Shown in pieces: positions 20,076-28,790 of a DNA stretch of 64,000 bases (position 1 is the stretch's first letter; each line of letters starts with the position of its first letter). The DNA comes from Paucibacter sp. KCTC 42545. Its GTDB lineage: Bacteria; Pseudomonadota; Gammaproteobacteria; Burkholderiales; Burkholderiaceae_C. Position numbers and translations under genes: made by a program. The notes beneath the pieces are model-generated. The model worked only from the letters and a program-made list of their open reading frames with translations, ran no database searches and was not told the DNA's origin. The DNA lies in contig NZ_CP013692.1 of assembly GCF_001477625.1 (NCBI RefSeq), positions 4,898,001 through 4,962,000 of the forward strand, written 5' to 3'.

Positions 20076-20585
20076 TTAGGGCGCCAGCTTGTCTTGATTT
20101 GGCTTGCGCTCGCTCTGCTTGGGTGGCAAATGCCTGCGCCTCTCCGCCCAGCGCTCACGCGCACTTTGCGCCTTGGTCTGCCGCCGGCTCGGCCAATCAC
20201 AGCCGCTGCAGCCGTTGCAGCCGTTGCAGCAGTCACACCATGACAAGGCATCACACAGGCCCGAGAACACGCGGCCGCTGGGGATGTCGCAAGTAGGGCA
20301 GTCCACCGGCAGGTCGCAGCCTGCATCGCAAAGCCCGCGTTGGCTGATCTGGGCCAGGCGAGGCGCGGGCGCGCAGCCGTAGCGGCGGTGCGCGATGCCG
20401 CAGCGCCGCAAGCGTTCGCGCAGCAGACCCAGGCCCTGCCAGCAGCCATGGCGGCGTATCACCCGATAGCCCAGGGCGGAGCAACTGGCGCGGCCGCAGT
20501 GCACGCGGTAGGCACAGCTGAAGCCTTTGTACGGGGACAGCCAGCGCTGGTAAGCGCGGATCAGACCCAAGGCAAGAATTCGCAT
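20076..20585 (-). CDS. yidD: YidD-like membrane protein insertion efficiency factor with a cysteine-rich extension
   Basis: 169 residues from ATG 20585. Residues 1-70 match YidD throughout (LIRAYQRWLSPYKGFSCAYRVH, SCSALGYRVIRR, CGIAHRR). YidD normally stops soon after and lies between rnpA and yidC; here it is isolated and carries a tail of about 100 residues with some twelve cysteines, including tandem Asn-Gly-Cys repeats encoded by a 9-bp DNA repeat at 20201-20227. The tail could bind metal or form disulfides; its role is unknown. No clear ribosome site precedes the ATG. It ends 14 bp from the convergent AraC gene. Confidence 0.82.
   Translation of the reverse strand: MRILALGLIRAYQRWLSPYKGFSCAYRVHCGRASCSALGYRVIRRHGCWQGLGLLRERLRRCGIAHRRYGCAPAPRLAQISQRGLCDAGCDLPVDCPTCDIPSGRVFSGLCDALSWCDCCNGCNGCSGCDWPSRRQTKAQSARERWAERRRHLPPKQSERKPNQDKLAP
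20201..20227. repeat. Three 9-bp tandem repeats inside the yidD-like gene
   Basis: AGCCG[C/T]TGC occurs three times in succession, with a degenerate fourth unit. On the minus strand it encodes repeated Asn/Ser-Gly-Cys. The repeats keep the frame, so copy-number change would lengthen the cysteine tail without disrupting it. Confidence 0.75.
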
Positions 20586-20603
20586 GAGATTTTTTGGGGG
20601 AAT

Positions 20604-20651
20604 GAAAACGGCCCGAGACGCAGCCCCTGGCGGGGCCACGGCGCGGGCCGT
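20604..20651 (-). terminator. Probable terminator of the M16 peptidase gene
   Basis: ACGGCCCG (20608-20615) pairs with CGGGCCGT (20644-20651), with an inner GCCCC/GGGGC stem. On the minus strand the outer stem is followed by TTTTC. It lies 41 bp beyond the M16 stop and just upstream of the yidD-like gene, so it would limit read-through into that gene. Confidence 0.55.
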
Positions 20652-20691
20652 GGGTCAGCTCAAATGCAGCTGAGGGTCAGGGCTTGCCTGC

Positions 20692-23499
20692 TTACTTGCC
20701 GTCTGTGGCTGCAGCCTTCTTGGCGGCGGCCGCAAAGTCGCCGGCATAGATGTGCAGGAACTTGGCCGGGTCAATGGCCTTGCGCAGCGCGGCGTTGACT
20801 TCGTCCAGTGTGGCCTTGCTGATCTGATCTTCGCGCTGCTGCGAGAAGCTCATATTGCGGCCGGTGTGCAGCTGGCTGACCAGGCTGCCGGCCAGGCTGG
20901 CGTCTTGGGCGCGGCCGATCTTGGATTGCTCCAGCAGGGCTTGCTTGGCGTCGGCCAGTTCGGCGGCGCTGATGCCGTCCTTGATCAGCAGGGCCAGCTC
21001 TTCGCTGACGGCGGCTTGCACCCGAGCCAGGTTTTGCGGGGCGTAGATCGCAAACATCAGCGCGGCGCCGACGGGCTCAAAGCTGCCGGCGCTGAGCTGG
21101 CTGCCCGCACCGTAGCTGATGCCTTCCTTTTGGCGCAGACGGTCCAGCAGGCGCGACTTGACGCCACCACCCAGCACCTTGTTGGCCAGGGCCAGCGGCA
21201 CATAGTCCGGCGCGTCGTCCTTCAGCGCGAGCGGCAGGGCGGCGATGTAGAAGGCATTGGCCTTGTCGGGCGCTTCGAGTTGAATCACGCCGGGCTTGAT
21301 GGCGCTGGGCTCGCTGACCAGACGGGCGAACTTGCTCTTGCTCTTCCAGTCGCCGAACAAGGCCTTGAGTTGGGCTTGCGCCTCGGCATTGTCGAAGTCG
21401 CCGACCAGGGCCAGCTTGGCGTTGTCGGCGCCGTAGAAGTTGCTCCAGAAGCGCTTCACATCTTCGAGCTTCAGGCTCTTGAGCTGGGCCGCGCTGTCGT
21501 CAAAGCTCATGAAGCCGCGCACATCGCCCTTGGCGTAGGGGTCGCGGGCCTTGTCCAGGGCTTGTGATGCCATGGCTTGGGGCTCGCTGCGCTGCGCATC
21601 GATCTGGGCCAGGTTCTCTTTCACCGACTGCTCAAACTCGCTGGCCGGGAAGGTGGGCGCACGCAAGATTTCGCGCAGCAAGTCCAGCACGGCGGGCAGG
21701 TTTTTGCGGGTGGTGTCGAACTGCACATTGACGGTCTGGCCGCTGCCGCTGATTTGCAAGCGCGCCTTCAGCTCGTCGAGCTTGGCGGCGATGTCGGCGC
21801 GGCTGAGCTTGCCGGCGCCGCGGTTCAGCAGCTCGGCGGTCATGGCGGCGGTGGTGGCCTGGTTCGTCAGGCTCTTGGCGTCGCCAAAGTCCAGGCGCAG
21901 GGAGCCGCTGACGGTTTCGCCGCGTGTCTTCTTGGCGGTCAGGGCCAGCTTCATGCCATTGGGCAGGGCGCTGCGCAGGGTGCGCTGTTCGATATTGGCG
22001 GGGCTGGTGTCAAAGTTTTCGCCCTCGGCCACGGCGGCACGGCCTTGGTAGCCGGTCACCAGCTTGGCCACGTCCACGGCGGCCGGCATCACGGCGCGGT
22101 CGGGCGCCTTGGTGGGCACGAACTGGCCGTAGGTGCGGTTGCTTTCCTTGAAGTAGTTCTCGGCCACGCGCTGCAGGTCGGCCACGGTCAGTGCCTCGAT
22201 GCGGTCACGCTGCAGGAAGAACAAACGCCAGTCGCCCGAGGCGATCGACTCCGACAGCTGCACGCCCAGGCGCTGCGGGTCGTTCATGGTTTTTTCGATC
22301 TCGCTCAGCAAGCTGGCCTTGGCGCGCTTGAGTTCGAGTTCGGTGATGGGCTTGCTCTTGATTTGCTCCAGGCCGGCGATCAGGGTGCTGCGAGCCTCGG
22401 CCAACTTCTGGGTCTTGCCCAGCTCGGCCATGAAGATGATGTAGCCGGGCTCCGCCAGCTCGAAGTTCCAGGGCGCGATGGAGACGGCCTTCTTGCCCTC
22501 CACCAAGCTCTTGTGCAGGCGACCGTTGGGTGAGTTGGCCAGCACCTCGGCCAGGGCGGCCATGGCGGCGGAATCGGCATGGCTGGCGGCAGCGCTGCGA
22601 TACAGCACGGCGGCCAGCTGGGTGTCGCCGTTGCGACTCAGCGTTACTTCGCGGGCGCCGTTTTGCACCGGGTCTTGGGTGTAGGTGGGCGCCAGCGCGC
22701 GGCTGGGCTTGGGCAGCGCGCCGAAGACGCGTTCAATCTGCGCCAGAGTCTTGGCCGGGTCGAACTTGCCCGAGACCAGCAGCACCGCGTTGTCGGGCTG
22801 GTAGTACTGGTGGTAGAAGGCTTGCAGGTTTTCGATCTTGACGTTCTCGACGTCAGTACGGGCGCCGATGGTGCTCTTGCCGTAGTTATGCCAATCGAAG
22901 GCGGCGGCGGCCATGGCTTGCCACAGCGAGCGCTGCGGGCTGTTCTCGCCCATCTCCATCTCGTTGCGCACCACCGAGAACTCGGTCTCCAGATCCTTGC
23001 GCGCCACATAGCTGTTCACCATGCGGTCGGCTTCCATCTCCAGCGCCCAGATCAGGCTTTCTTCATTGGCGGGGAAGGTTTCGAAGTAGTTGGTGCGGTC
23101 GTAAAACGTGGTGCCGTTGAACTGCATGCCGCGCTTGCCCAGCTCTTGCATGATGTTGCCGCGCGTGGGTGTGCCCTTGAACACCATGTGCTCAAGCAAA
23201 TGCGCCATGCCGGTTTCGCCGTAGTTCTCATGCCGGCTGCCGACCAGATAGGTGATGTTCACCGTGGTGGTGGGCTTGGAGGCGTCGGGCGCCAGCAGCA
23301 CGCGCAGGCCGTTGGGCAGGCGGTATTCGGTGATGCCCTCGACCAAGGCGGTTTGCTGGGCCTTGGCAGTGGCGCCCGCTGTGGCTGCAGCCGGTGCGGC
23401 AGCTGGGGCAGGGCTTTGGGCAAAGGCGTCAGCGGCCGGATACAGGCTCAGGCTGCCCAGGGCAGCGGCGATCAGAAAAGCGGTGGTACGCAAACGCAT
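20692..23499 (-). CDS. M16 family zinc metallopeptidase (pitrilysin type), secreted, two-repeat
   Basis: 935 residues with a signal peptide (MRLRTTAFLIAAALGSLSLY, cleavage near residue 28). The first M16 repeat holds the inverted zinc motif His100-Leu-Leu-Glu-His104, with a distal glutamate expected in the VRNEMEMGEN segment near residue 180. The second half is an M16 repeat without the zinc motif, so one chain supplies both halves of the peptide-binding chamber. Family role: degradation of small peptides, here probably periplasmic. It stands alone, between the yidD-like gene and a MITE-like element. Confidence 0.92.
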   Translation of the reverse strand: MRLRTTAFLIAAALGSLSLYPAADAFAQSPAPAAAPAAATAGATAKAQQTALVEGITEYRLPNGLRVLLAPDASKPTTTVNITYLVGSRHENYGETGMAHLLEHMVFKGTPTRGNIMQELGKRGMQFNGTTFYDRTNYFETFPANEESLIWALEMEADRMVNSYVARKDLETEFSVVRNEMEMGENSPQRSLWQAMAAAAFDWHNYGKSTIGARTDVENVKIENLQAFYHQYYQPDNAVLLVSGKFDPAKTLAQIERVFGALPKPSRALAPTYTQDPVQNGAREVTLSRNGDTQLAAVLYRSAAASHADSAAMAALAEVLANSPNGRLHKSLVEGKKAVSIAPWNFELAEPGYIIFMAELGKTQKLAEARSTLIAGLEQIKSKPITELELKRAKASLLSEIEKTMNDPQRLGVQLSESIASGDWRLFFLQRDRIEALTVADLQRVAENYFKESNRTYGQFVPTKAPDRAVMPAAVDVAKLVTGYQGRAAVAEGENFDTSPANIEQRTLRSALPNGMKLALTAKKTRGETVSGSLRLDFGDAKSLTNQATTAAMTAELLNRGAGKLSRADIAAKLDELKARLQISGSGQTVNVQFDTTRKNLPAVLDLLREILRAPTFPASEFEQSVKENLAQIDAQRSEPQAMASQALDKARDPYAKGDVRGFMSFDDSAAQLKSLKLEDVKRFWSNFYGADNAKLALVGDFDNAEAQAQLKALFGDWKSKSKFARLVSEPSAIKPGVIQLEAPDKANAFYIAALPLALKDDAPDYVPLALANKVLGGGVKSRLLDRLRQKEGISYGAGSQLSAGSFEPVGAALMFAIYAPQNLARVQAAVSEELALLIKDGISAAELADAKQALLEQSKIGRAQDASLAGSLVSQLHTGRNMSFSQQREDQISKATLDEVNAALRKAIDPAKFLHIYAGDFAAAAKKAAATDGK

Positions 23500-23828
23500 C
23501 GAATGGCTCCGAGGATGTGGGTGTCAGGTCTTGCCTGCCTGCGGGGTAGGCTGGCGGGCAAGCGGCCCAGTATAGGCAGGCCCAAGGAGGCCTTCTTGCT
23601 GGCGCCAGGCACTCTTCACCTCGGGGCGGCTGCAGGCCGCCCGCCATGAACAAAGCGTTAACTTTTGCGCGCTTGGGCTAGGGAAGCTCTGCACAAATCA
23701 GGCCGGCCCATGCCAGCGCGGCCTCGGGCGGTCTGCGGCCTTGCACTTCTCGCCAATAGCTACGGCTATTGGCTTCAAATTGCGCCTTGCAGCCCATCCC
23801 GATCCGCACTACATGGCCTCGCCCCGAT
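23500..23828. other. Gap of 329 bp: M16 promoter region plus MITE-like element
   Basis: The left half (23500-23680) should carry the minus-strand promoter of the M16 peptidase; no convincing hexamer pair stands out. The right half is the palindromic element at 23681-23844 described separately. I see no coding region. Confidence 0.6.
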
Positions 23829-23844
23829 TTATGCAGAGCTTCCC
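23681..23844. mobile_element. MITE-like element with 18-bp terminal inverted repeats
   Basis: GGGAAGCTCTGCACAAAT at 23681-23698 is repeated inverted as ATTTATGCAGAGCTTCCC at 23827-23844 with one mismatch. The 164-bp interior has no coding capacity and centres on a perfect 9-bp stem (GCCAATAGC, TACG loop, GCTATTGGC, 23752-23773) with weaker pairing outward. That is the layout of a miniature inverted-repeat transposable element; the ends recall the length and GC/AT pattern of IS5-group termini, which is only a suggestion. No clear target duplication is visible. The right end supplies the last codons of the acyltransferase. Confidence 0.7.
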
Positions 23845-25217
23845 GAGCTCAGCAGCGCGTCCGCCCCGGCCAGGGCTTGGGCCGGCAGGGGCTCGGGGCT
23901 GGTGGCCGGCGCTGCTTGCTCGCGGGTGGCGAGTTCCAGCCGCGTGAAGGCCTCGCCCACCAGCGCCATCAGGCGCGGCGCGTCGGCCACCTGGGCATGG
24001 TCGGCAAACAGGCTGACCTGAATCTGGCCGGCATAAGACATCAAAGCAAAGCCCACGCCCATGGTGCCGGCCTGCGGCACCCAGCACGCCATGCGGCTTA
24101 AGCGCGCACCGGCCAGATAGCGCAGCTGCGTCGGGCCTTCCACATTGGTCAACACCACCGAGCCTTTGCTGGTGAAGATCTTCAGCAGCAGGTTCTGCAG
24201 CAGGCGCGGCAAAAAGCCGGTGAGCGTGAGGAAGAACATGGTGGCATGCGGCTGGTGCGAGGCCTTGATGGCGCGCATATGGCGATTGGTTTGGCGCAGT
24301 TGCTCGCTGGCGTCGGCCTCGCGGGTGGGCAGGTCCACGGCCACCAGGCCGAAGTGGTTGCCCAGCAAGAAGGCATCGCCCTTGTTGCGCAGATTGAAGG
24401 TGACGGCGCCGCGCACCGCACGCTCATCAACCCGCTCGCCTTGCTCTTGCAGGTATTGCCGCAGCGCGCCGGCCACCGCCGCCACCCAGACATCGTTGAT
24501 GGTGGCATTCATGCGCTTGGCCACGCTGCGCAGCATGGCCAGGTCCAGCGGGGGCAGCAGCAGCAAGGATTTCTCGCGACTCAGCGGCGCCTTCAGGCGG
24601 GTGCGCAGATCGGGGCGCAGCAAGGTCAGGCGCGCCAGTTGCGCGCTGATCCGGCTCCAGAACAGCAGGCGCTGCGCCTTCTTGCAAATCGGGTTGACCA
24701 CCGCGCGGCAATGCTGGGGGTGACCTTCGAGGGCGGGCGCAAAGCCGTGGTCATGGCTGTCGTCGGTGAGGTGCTTGAGCACATGCATCAGGCCTTCGCC
24801 GTCGGTGATGCAGTGGTGCAGGCGGAACACGATGGCATAGCCGCTGCCGCGATGCTGCACCACCTGCATATGCCAGAGCGGCCGCTCATGCGGCAGGGCG
24901 TGCAGGGCCTGGGCGGCGAAGTGCTGCTGCAGTTCGGCGTCGTTGAATTCCTGATCCAGCTGGGTGAACTCCACATGGCGGCGGATGTCGAACGCCGGGT
25001 CGCGCACCCAGCAAGGCGCGCCATTGCGCTTGGCCACGACCTGGGTGAAGCGTGGGTAGTTGGGCAGGCGGTGCTCGATGGTGGCGCGCAGTTCCTCGAA
25101 GTCGAGCCGGCCCTCGAAAACGAGCACGCTATTGATCACCATCAGGTTCTTGCCCGCGTCCATGCGGAACCAGGAATAGTCGCGGCGCGTCATGGGAGCG
25201 AATTCGAAGGGGTTCAT
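23829..25217 (-). CDS. Wax ester synthase/diacylglycerol acyltransferase (WS/DGAT) family protein
   Basis: 462 residues. The active-site HHxxxDG motif reads HHCITDG with His134, His135 and Asp139, and the N-terminus (RRDYSWFRMDAGKNLMVINSVLVFEG) and NNDVW-like NDVWVAAVAGALRQYL segment fit the family. Members transfer acyl-CoA to alcohols or diacylglycerol, making storage lipid at the cytoplasmic face of the membrane. The final five codons and TAA stop fall inside the right terminal repeat of the MITE-like element, so the native C-terminus may have been trimmed or altered. Transcribed divergently from the amidohydrolase gene. Confidence 0.9.
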   Translation of the reverse strand: MNPFEFAPMTRRDYSWFRMDAGKNLMVINSVLVFEGRLDFEELRATIEHRLPNYPRFTQVVAKRNGAPCWVRDPAFDIRRHVEFTQLDQEFNDAELQQHFAAQALHALPHERPLWHMQVVQHRGSGYAIVFRLHHCITDGEGLMHVLKHLTDDSHDHGFAPALEGHPQHCRAVVNPICKKAQRLLFWSRISAQLARLTLLRPDLRTRLKAPLSREKSLLLLPPLDLAMLRSVAKRMNATINDVWVAAVAGALRQYLQEQGERVDERAVRGAVTFNLRNKGDAFLLGNHFGLVAVDLPTREADASEQLRQTNRHMRAIKASHQPHATMFFLTLTGFLPRLLQNLLLKIFTSKGSVVLTNVEGPTQLRYLAGARLSRMACWVPQAGTMGVGFALMSYAGQIQVSLFADHAQVADAPRLMALVGEAFTRLELATREQAAPATSPEPLPAQALAGADALLSSGSSA

Positions 25218-25481
25218 GGTGGGCCCACGTTTTGTGACTGCTTTTGAGGCGTTTAGATGGCGTCGCCATGATGCGCAGGAGCGCCGCCTTGGCGCTGACT
25301 TTGCGAGCCAAGTTCATGGTTTTGGGTACCCTCCATTCGATCGGGCGGGTCAACCCCAGCTTCAGCGTCTGCCCCGGTCAAGGCCTAGCTTTGGACGCTC
25401 GAAACGGGGACGCGCAGCGCATGCGGGACTGGCTCCGCCTTGCCCTAATATGGCGGCACAGCAATTCAAAAGGGGACGGTC

Positions 25482-27374
25482 GTGGGTTTCAATAATCATC
25501 GATGGGCGGCAGCTGCCCTGGCGGGTTTGGCACTCAGCTTGCTCGGCGCAGGGGCAGCCCGCGCCTGTGAAGACTGCGTGGACGATGAGCCGGCCGACGC
25601 GATCTATTTCGGTGGTCCCATCGTCACCGTCAACGACGCCCAGCCGAGCGCGCAGGCCGTGGCCATTCGCGCCGGCCGCATCGTCGGCGTGGGCAACAAG
25701 GCCCAGCTCACGCATGAATTCAAGGGCGCCAAGACCCGCTTGGTCGACCTCAAGGGCAAGACCATGCTGCCCGGCTTCATCGACGCCCATGGCCATATGA
25801 GTAGCGTGGGCCTGCAGGCCGTGGCTGCCAATGCCTTGCCGCCACCGGATGGCCGCAATAGCTCGATCCCGGCGCTGCAGAAAACCTTGAAGGACTGGGC
25901 CGCGGCCTCGCCGCTGCCGGGCAAGTACGGCCTGATCGTCGGCTTCGGCTATGACGACTCCCAGCTCAAAGAGCAGCGCCACCCGACGCGCCAGGACTTG
26001 GACGCCGTTTCCACCACGCTGCCGGTGATCGTGATTCATCAGTCCGGCCACCTCAGCGCCTACAACAGCCGCGCGCTTGAGCTGGCCGGCCTGTCGGCGG
26101 CATCCAAAGATCCGCAAGGCGGCAAGATCCGCCGCGAAGCCGGTTCGCAAGAGCCCAATGGCGTGCTGGAAGAAACCGCCCACTTCGCGGCCCTGTATCA
26201 ATTCCTGGCCAAGCTGGGCGCGGGCGAGAGCATGGCCTTGCTCGAGGCCGGCCAGCAGCTCTATATGAGCTTTGGCCACACCACGGCGCAAGACGGCCGC
26301 ACCGACCCCGGCACCCTGAGCCTCTTGCCCAAGGCGGCCGAGTCCGGCAAGCTCAAGATCGATGTGGTGGCTTACCCGGACTTGGCGGTCTCGGCCGAGG
26401 ACCCGCTGCTGCGCAGCCCCTGGCAGAGCCGCAAATACCGCGATCACTTCCGCATCGGCGGCGTCAAACTCAACTTCGACGGCTCACCCCAGGGCAAGAC
26501 CGCCTGGCTGAGCAAGCCCTATTACAAAGTCCCGGAGGGCGAGCCCGCCAGCTACGCTGGTTACGCCACCTTCAAGGATGAAGAGGCCAACGCCCTGGTC
26601 ACCAAGGCCTTCAAGAATGGCTGGCAGGTGCTGGCGCACACCAATGGTGATGCGGCGATTGCGCAATATCTGAACGCCATCAAGGTCGCGGCCGAGACCG
26701 TGCCTGGGGGCGTGGACCGCCGCCCGGTCATGATCCATGGCCAGACGCTGCGCGCCGATCAGATGGACTTGTTGCAGGCCCAGGGCGTGTTCCCCTCGCT
26801 CTTCCCCATGCACACCTTCTACTGGGGCGACTGGCACCGTGACTCGGTGCTGGGCCCCGAGCGTGCCGCCAATATCTCGCCCACCGGTTGGATGATGGCG
26901 CGCGGGATCAAGTTCAGCTCCCACCACGATGCGCCGGTGGCCTTGCCGGATACCTTGCGGGTGCTCTCGGCCACGGTGAATCGCACCACCCGCACGGGCA
27001 AGGTGTTAGGCCCAGAGCACCGCGTCGAGCCCATCGTCGGCATCAAGGCCATGACTTTGTGGGCGGCGTATCAGCACTTTGAGGAGGCAGATAAGGGCAG
27101 CATCGAAGTCGGCAAGCTGGCCGACTTTGTGCTGCTGGACAAGAACCCCTTGACCTACCCGCGCCTGAAGATCGCGAGCATCAAGGTCATAGAGACGATC
27201 AAGGAAGGGCAGACGGTTTATCTGCGCGCCGGAAAGGCCAACGCGGCCAAAGGCCAGACGGCGCAAGCTCAAGGCTGCGCCGAGTCAGCGGATTGCTTCC
27301 GCCTGGCCAGCCGGGCCTTGGGGGAGGCCGGAATGATTCATTTGCATGGGGCTGCTGAAGGCCACACGCATTGA
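25482..27374 (+). CDS. Exported amidohydrolase, YtcJ-like
   Basis: 630 residues from GTG 25482, chosen because AAGGGGAC lies seven bases upstream and the resulting N-terminus is a signal peptide (HRWAAAALAGLALSLLGAGAARA). Amidohydrolase superfamily, metal-dependent TIM barrel: composite beta domain, then GFIDAHGHM with the first two metal histidines near residue 105, later VIHQSGHL, LAHTNGDAAI and SSHHDAPV. The YtcJ-type subfamily is broad and its substrates are mostly unassigned. The C-terminal tail (about 35 residues past the barrel) is the region of which a decayed copy lies at 28636-28750. Confidence 0.9.
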   Translation: MGFNNHRWAAAALAGLALSLLGAGAARACEDCVDDEPADAIYFGGPIVTVNDAQPSAQAVAIRAGRIVGVGNKAQLTHEFKGAKTRLVDLKGKTMLPGFIDAHGHMSSVGLQAVAANALPPPDGRNSSIPALQKTLKDWAAASPLPGKYGLIVGFGYDDSQLKEQRHPTRQDLDAVSTTLPVIVIHQSGHLSAYNSRALELAGLSAASKDPQGGKIRREAGSQEPNGVLEETAHFAALYQFLAKLGAGESMALLEAGQQLYMSFGHTTAQDGRTDPGTLSLLPKAAESGKLKIDVVAYPDLAVSAEDPLLRSPWQSRKYRDHFRIGGVKLNFDGSPQGKTAWLSKPYYKVPEGEPASYAGYATFKDEEANALVTKAFKNGWQVLAHTNGDAAIAQYLNAIKVAAETVPGGVDRRPVMIHGQTLRADQMDLLQAQGVFPSLFPMHTFYWGDWHRDSVLGPERAANISPTGWMMARGIKFSSHHDAPVALPDTLRVLSATVNRTTRTGKVLGPEHRVEPIVGIKAMTLWAAYQHFEEADKGSIEVGKLADFVLLDKNPLTYPRLKIASIKVIETIKEGQTVYLRAGKANAAKGQTAQAQGCAESADCFRLASRALGEAGMIHLHGAAEGHTH

Positions 27375-27391
27375 TGGCTTGACGAGCAAAA

Positions 27392-27420
27392 AAAGGGGGC
27401 CTTGTTGGCCCCCTTTGTTT
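27392..27420. terminator. Bidirectional terminator between amidohydrolase and Bug gene 1
   Basis: Perfect 10-bp stem AAAGGGGGCC / GGCCCCCTTT with a TTGTT loop, preceded by an A-run and followed by GTTTT. It can terminate both the amidohydrolase transcript and the convergent Bug transcript. Confidence 0.9.
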
Positions 27421-27425
27421 TGCGC

Positions 27426-28433
27426 TTAACCCAGCTTCAGCAGGTGCAGCACCACGCGTGCTGTCGTCTGCTCGGTTTCCACCAGTTCGGCGAAGGGCGC
27501 GCCGCTGGTGTAGGCATTGCTCCAGCGGTTCTTTTTCAGCTCGGCCACCCAGGCCGGGCTGGCGTTCAAGGCTGCGCTCAGGCGGATGTGCTTTTGAATT
27601 TGGGCCGGGTCCAGGCCGGGCGGGGCGAATAGGCCGCGCCAGTTGGAAATATCGGTGGCCACGCCCTGGCTGCGCAGGGAGCGGATGCCATCGCTGTCGG
27701 CACGGCTGGAAATGGCCAGGGCGCGCACCGCGCCGCTGTCCAGAGCTTGTTTGGCTTCCGAGAAACCGGTGATGCCCACATCCAGCTCACCCTTGCCCAT
27801 GGCCGTCAGCAATTCGCCGCCGCCGGCAAAGGGCTGGTAGCTCAGGTTGGCCGGCGGAACCTCCAGGGCGCGGCCCATCATGCCCATCAACATGTGGTCA
27901 ACGCCACCGGCGCTGCCGCCGCCGAAACGGATGCTCGCGGGTGCCGTCTTGAGCTTGGCGCTCAGATCGGCCTGGCTGCGCAGGGGCGAGTTTTTGGGCA
28001 CGATCACCACCAGCGAGCTGGCGGTCAGGCGGGCGATCGGTGTCACCCGGCGCATGTCCACGGTGGCGCGGTTCAGGGCGATGGCACCCAGCATCACCAT
28101 GCCGCTCACCATCAAGGTATTGGGTTGGCCAGCGTACTTTTCGACGAAGTAAGCCAAGCCGGGCACGCCGCCCTTGCCGGGCTTGTATTCAAACTCAACC
28201 TGCTCCACCAGCTTGCTGGCCTGCAGGGCCGAGGCCATGGCGCGTGCGGTCTGATCCCAGCCGCTGCCTTGCGCCGCGGGCACCAGCAGGCGCAGCGGAC
28301 CATAGGCTTCGGCGGACTTGGTGGCTGCCGCTGCAGCATTCGACTTGGCTTGCGCCAGGCTCACACCCGGCAAGGCCGAGGCCGAGGCCGCTGCAGCGCC
28401 GGCGCCTGCCAGCAATATGGTTCTTCTTTGCAT
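27426..28433 (-). CDS. Bug family (TctC-type) substrate-binding protein, copy 1
   Basis: 335 residues from ATG 28433. Periplasmic binding protein of the tripartite tricarboxylate transporter type: export signal MQRRTILLAGAGAAAAS (twin arginines, possibly Tat), then LRLLVPAAQGSGWDQTARAM, EYKPGKGGVPGLAYFVEK and RFGGGSAGGVDHMLMG, all characteristic of Bug proteins. No TctA/TctB membrane genes are nearby, as is common for the large Bug families of Burkholderiales. Ligand is unknown, probably a carboxylate. It is about 90% similar to the copy at 28791 and part of the same duplicated unit. Confidence 0.9.
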   Translation of the reverse strand: MQRRTILLAGAGAAAASASALPGVSLAQAKSNAAAAATKSAEAYGPLRLLVPAAQGSGWDQTARAMASALQASKLVEQVEFEYKPGKGGVPGLAYFVEKYAGQPNTLMVSGMVMLGAIALNRATVDMRRVTPIARLTASSLVVIVPKNSPLRSQADLSAKLKTAPASIRFGGGSAGGVDHMLMGMMGRALEVPPANLSYQPFAGGGELLTAMGKGELDVGITGFSEAKQALDSGAVRALAISSRADSDGIRSLRSQGVATDISNWRGLFAPPGLDPAQIQKHIRLSAALNASPAWVAELKKNRWSNAYTSGAPFAELVETEQTTARVVLHLLKLG

Positions 28434-28635
28434 CTTGATACCCAGACTTCGTTCAAAAGAAAGGGCAGCCTCGCGTGCTGCCAAGTCTGCCGAAGCGCGG
28501 AATTCTGGCAGGCGCTTAGCCCAGCCCATGCCAAGGAAGTCACGGTTTCGGCAATTCTTTGGCTGGATCGGGTGCAAACATTGGCCGGGCGGTTCAGCCG
28601 CATGCCGCATGCCGCCAGATGCCAGGCAGGCCCGG

Positions 28636-28750
28636 GGCTGCGCCGGGTACGCGGCTCGCTCCCAGCTTGTCCGCCTGGCCCTGGGCGCATCAAGGCCGGA
28701 TGATTCATCTGCAGGGGGTGCTGAGTTCCACGCGCAGGGATGGCTTGCCG
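28636..28750 (+). pseudogene. Remnant of the amidohydrolase 3' end
   Basis: Aligned with 27273-27385 at an offset of about 1,365 bp, it shares GGCTGCGCCG, TCCGCCTGGCC, GGCCGGA.TGATTCAT.TGCA.GGGG and GATGGCTTG, but the frame is broken by insertions and deletions. The offset equals that between the two Bug stops, so the fragment was carried along when the downstream unit was duplicated. Confidence 0.7.
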
Positions 28751-28757
28751 ACGAAAA

Positions 28758-28782
28758 AAAAGGGCCGTTGCCGGCCCCTTTG
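28758..28782. terminator. Terminator after Bug gene 2
   Basis: GGGCCG / CGGCCC stem (28762-28777) with a TTGC loop, A-run on the left and CTTTG on the right; a diverged copy of the terminator at 27392. For minus-strand transcripts of copy 2 the A-run becomes the U-tract. Confidence 0.8.
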
Positions 28783-28790
28783 TCTTGCGC

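Larger units (their letters stand above)
28434..28790. other. Gap of 357 bp between the Bug copies: Bug 1 upstream region plus a decayed amidohydrolase tail
   Basis: 28434-28567 resembles the region upstream of Bug copy 2 (29790-29923), including ATTCTGGCAG and CAATTC[C/T]TTGGCTG, and so holds the Bug 1 promoter. 28568-28635 is unmatched spacer. 28636-28750 matches the 3' end of the amidohydrolase gene (27273-27385) with gaps. A terminator closes the gap. Confidence 0.7.

Noticed and set aside
20601..20651. Possible small RNA from the hairpin-rich region between yidD and the M16 gene
   Set aside because: The structure is adequately explained as the M16 terminator; no separate promoter is visible.
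22579..23649. Plus-strand frame of 356 codons opposite the M16 peptidase 5' end
   Set aside because: The sense strand carries the signal peptide and zinc motif; the antisense frame has no similarity I recognise.
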